This document shows, one piece after another, positions 62,748-64,000 of a stretch of 64,000 nt of DNA (its first letter is position 1; the number at the start of each line of letters is the position of its first letter). The stretch covers positions 3,807,501 through 3,871,500 of the forward strand of contig NC_063278.1 in assembly GCF_910591885.1 (NCBI RefSeq), written 5' to 3'. The DNA is from Bombus terrestris (Eukaryota > Arthropoda > Insecta > Hymenoptera > Apidae). The notes beneath the pieces are model-generated. The model was not told the origin of the DNA. It saw nothing but the letters and a program-made list of their open reading frames with translations, and did not search any database. A program made the position numbers and the translations under genes.

Positions 62748-63023
62748 GTCGATGCGGTATCGGTCCCAACGCTATCCATGGACGAAGAAATCCCCCTCGA
62801 TGGCGTGTCAAACGGCCGAGGTGAAAAAAGAAACAAAACTCGATGGGAAGAAGAAACGGCGAACCCGTTGGCAACGTGTTACGCGGCATGGTTGCGTATT
62901 AACCATGAGAACGTTTCCGCGACTGCCTTCGAGGACTCGCTCTACGCGTTTCTTGTTGGATGTATGGTGTCAGAATCAACCGCCGAGAAAATGCTGTTTT
63001 TCTTCGGTTCGTTATTAAACTGA
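62748..63023 (+). CDS. Candidate coding exon, function unknown
   Basis: The frame is open from directly after a possible acceptor (T-rich run, then GCTGTAG ending at 62747) to a stop at 63021-63023, 91 codons. An in-frame ATG at 62778 sits in a fair context (ATCCATGG) and gives MDEEIPLDGVSNGRGEKRNK, followed by TRWEEETANPLATCYAAWLR. A possible donor, GAG|GTGAAA, at 62820/62821 would make a short first coding exon, MDEEIPLDGVSNGR. The reading is acidic and well mixed, but a second plus-strand frame overlaps it and no family is recognised. It may be a true 5' coding exon or chance. Confidence 0.25.
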   Translation, partial: VDAVSVPTLSMDEEIPLDGVSNGRGEKRNKTRWEEETANPLATCYAAWLRINHENVSATAFEDSLYAFLVGCMVSESTAEKMLFFFGSLLN

Positions 63024-64000
63024 CATTAAAAGTTACGCTTTTAACATTTTTTCGCGTAATAATAATAACAAAAATTAGCCGTAAAGAACGTAATGATAAA
63101 ATTACACAAATCCTATGTATAGCCCTTCGAACCATAAAAAACGTGATAAGATGACATAAGCCGCCTATACGTCGGTATATAGAGTCGTGGAAAATGTTCG
63201 TGCTATAATACTTTAAACATCTCCGCGAAAAAAGGATGACATACGCGTAGAACGTTAAAATTGACTGCACCGAACATCGAAACAAACATCGACCACGAGG
63301 AAACGAGTCAAAGTGGAAGAAACGAGCGTTATAATCGTCGGTCGCCCGAACCAATTACACGCGCGTGCAGAGAGCGCGCTGCAGCCACAGCCCAGCGAGA
63401 TTTCTCTCGATAATCACGCTGGACACGAGATTCCTCCTTGATCTCGGCCGCAAATTTAATCAAGCACCGGACGTCTCCGGCGGGACTGTGTCGCTGAAAA
63501 GTAACAAAACTGCGAACTTTCTTACGGGCTCATTACACACGTCAATTTGAGCCCGTGGACGCTGACCCCGTGGATCGCTGACTTTCGTTTCACTTCGACC
63601 AAGTTATTCGAGTTTCACGCGAGCGCCAACGCGCGCAGCTATCGTTTCGTAACGCCACGCGATGGAAAAACTGATGATTTTCTAGCCATTCGCGAAACAG
63701 TTTGTACATCTTGTATAAAAAGGTTATTTTTATTTAAATAACTCGCCTCATCGTGCAACATAGGTATTTATTTGAGATAGTATTCTTATTACATTTCGTA
63801 ACGCTACCGATAGAAGAACCGAACGTTTTCTAGTCGTTCGCCAAAGAATTTCTACATTCTATACAAGAAAACAACTACTTTTACCGAAACAGATTATATC
63901 CTCGTACAATACGCACGTTTATTTCGTATTCCTCGTACCAATCTCTTTGTTCTTGTTGGTTATACTGTATTCCATACGATTCTTCGTCTATCGATCGATC
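63024..64000. other. Non-coding stretch to the window edge
   Basis: A minus-strand frame of 151 codons (62899-63354) overlaps the exon candidate and is rich in Arg, Ile and Phe without a motif. A GC-richer patch at 63340-63660 has only short frames. The last 300 bases are AT-rich with nothing recognised. Confidence 0.4.

Noticed and set aside
1..64000. Bacterial systems such as CRISPR arrays, operons or toxin-antitoxin pairs
   Set aside because: No regularly spaced repeats, no adjacent long genes and no ribosome binding sites; the sequence is clearly eukaryotic.

Overview
The window looks like nuclear DNA of an insect, most likely a hymenopteran such as a bee. This is an inference from composition and repeats, not from a recognised gene. 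The DNA is broadly AT-rich but unusually full of CpG-containing words (tcg, acg, cgcg), as seen in bee genomes. It carries decayed Tc1/mariner-type DNA transposons, many microsatellites and no bacterial features such as operons or ribosome binding sites. No complete protein-coding gene can be recognised. Nearly all open frames are short, biased in composition and overlap on both strands, as expected of intergenic or long intronic DNA.

Layout. 1-23.8 kb: AT-rich non-coding DNA with GA, AAT and CA microsatellites, a striking pair of GC palindromes near 10.45 kb, a possible LTR-like segment near 9.3-9.7 kb and a TACAGGGTG-type repeat at 12.7 kb. 23.85-27.5 kb: a GC- and CpG-rich block with several microsatellites, the best candidate for a promoter or 5' untranslated region; a second, smaller GC-rich block lies at 28.4-29.1 kb. 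27.5-42.6 kb: AT-rich DNA with a 257-bp mariner-like MITE (31606-31862) and other transposon ends. 42.68-42.91 kb: the best coding-exon candidate, a GC-rich open stretch with a plausible acceptor and two plausible donors. 43.2-50.2 kb: a second mariner-type terminus, local duplications and a long GAA/GGA tract. 50.28-50.64 kb: a clearly recognisable but broken Tc1-family transposase relic. 51-64 kb: an Asp-codon-rich repeat, further TACAGGGTG elements and two weaker exon candidates (53.4-54.1 kb and 62.75-63.02 kb).

The window reads as a gene-poor stretch, perhaps the long introns or upstream region of one large gene whose 5' end could lie in the GC-rich block. A few isolated exon-like islands sit in a background of dead DNA transposons. 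Nothing shows a new multi-gene system. The leads most worth testing are the 42.7-kb exon, the paired palindromes at 10.45 kb and the TACAGGGTG element family.
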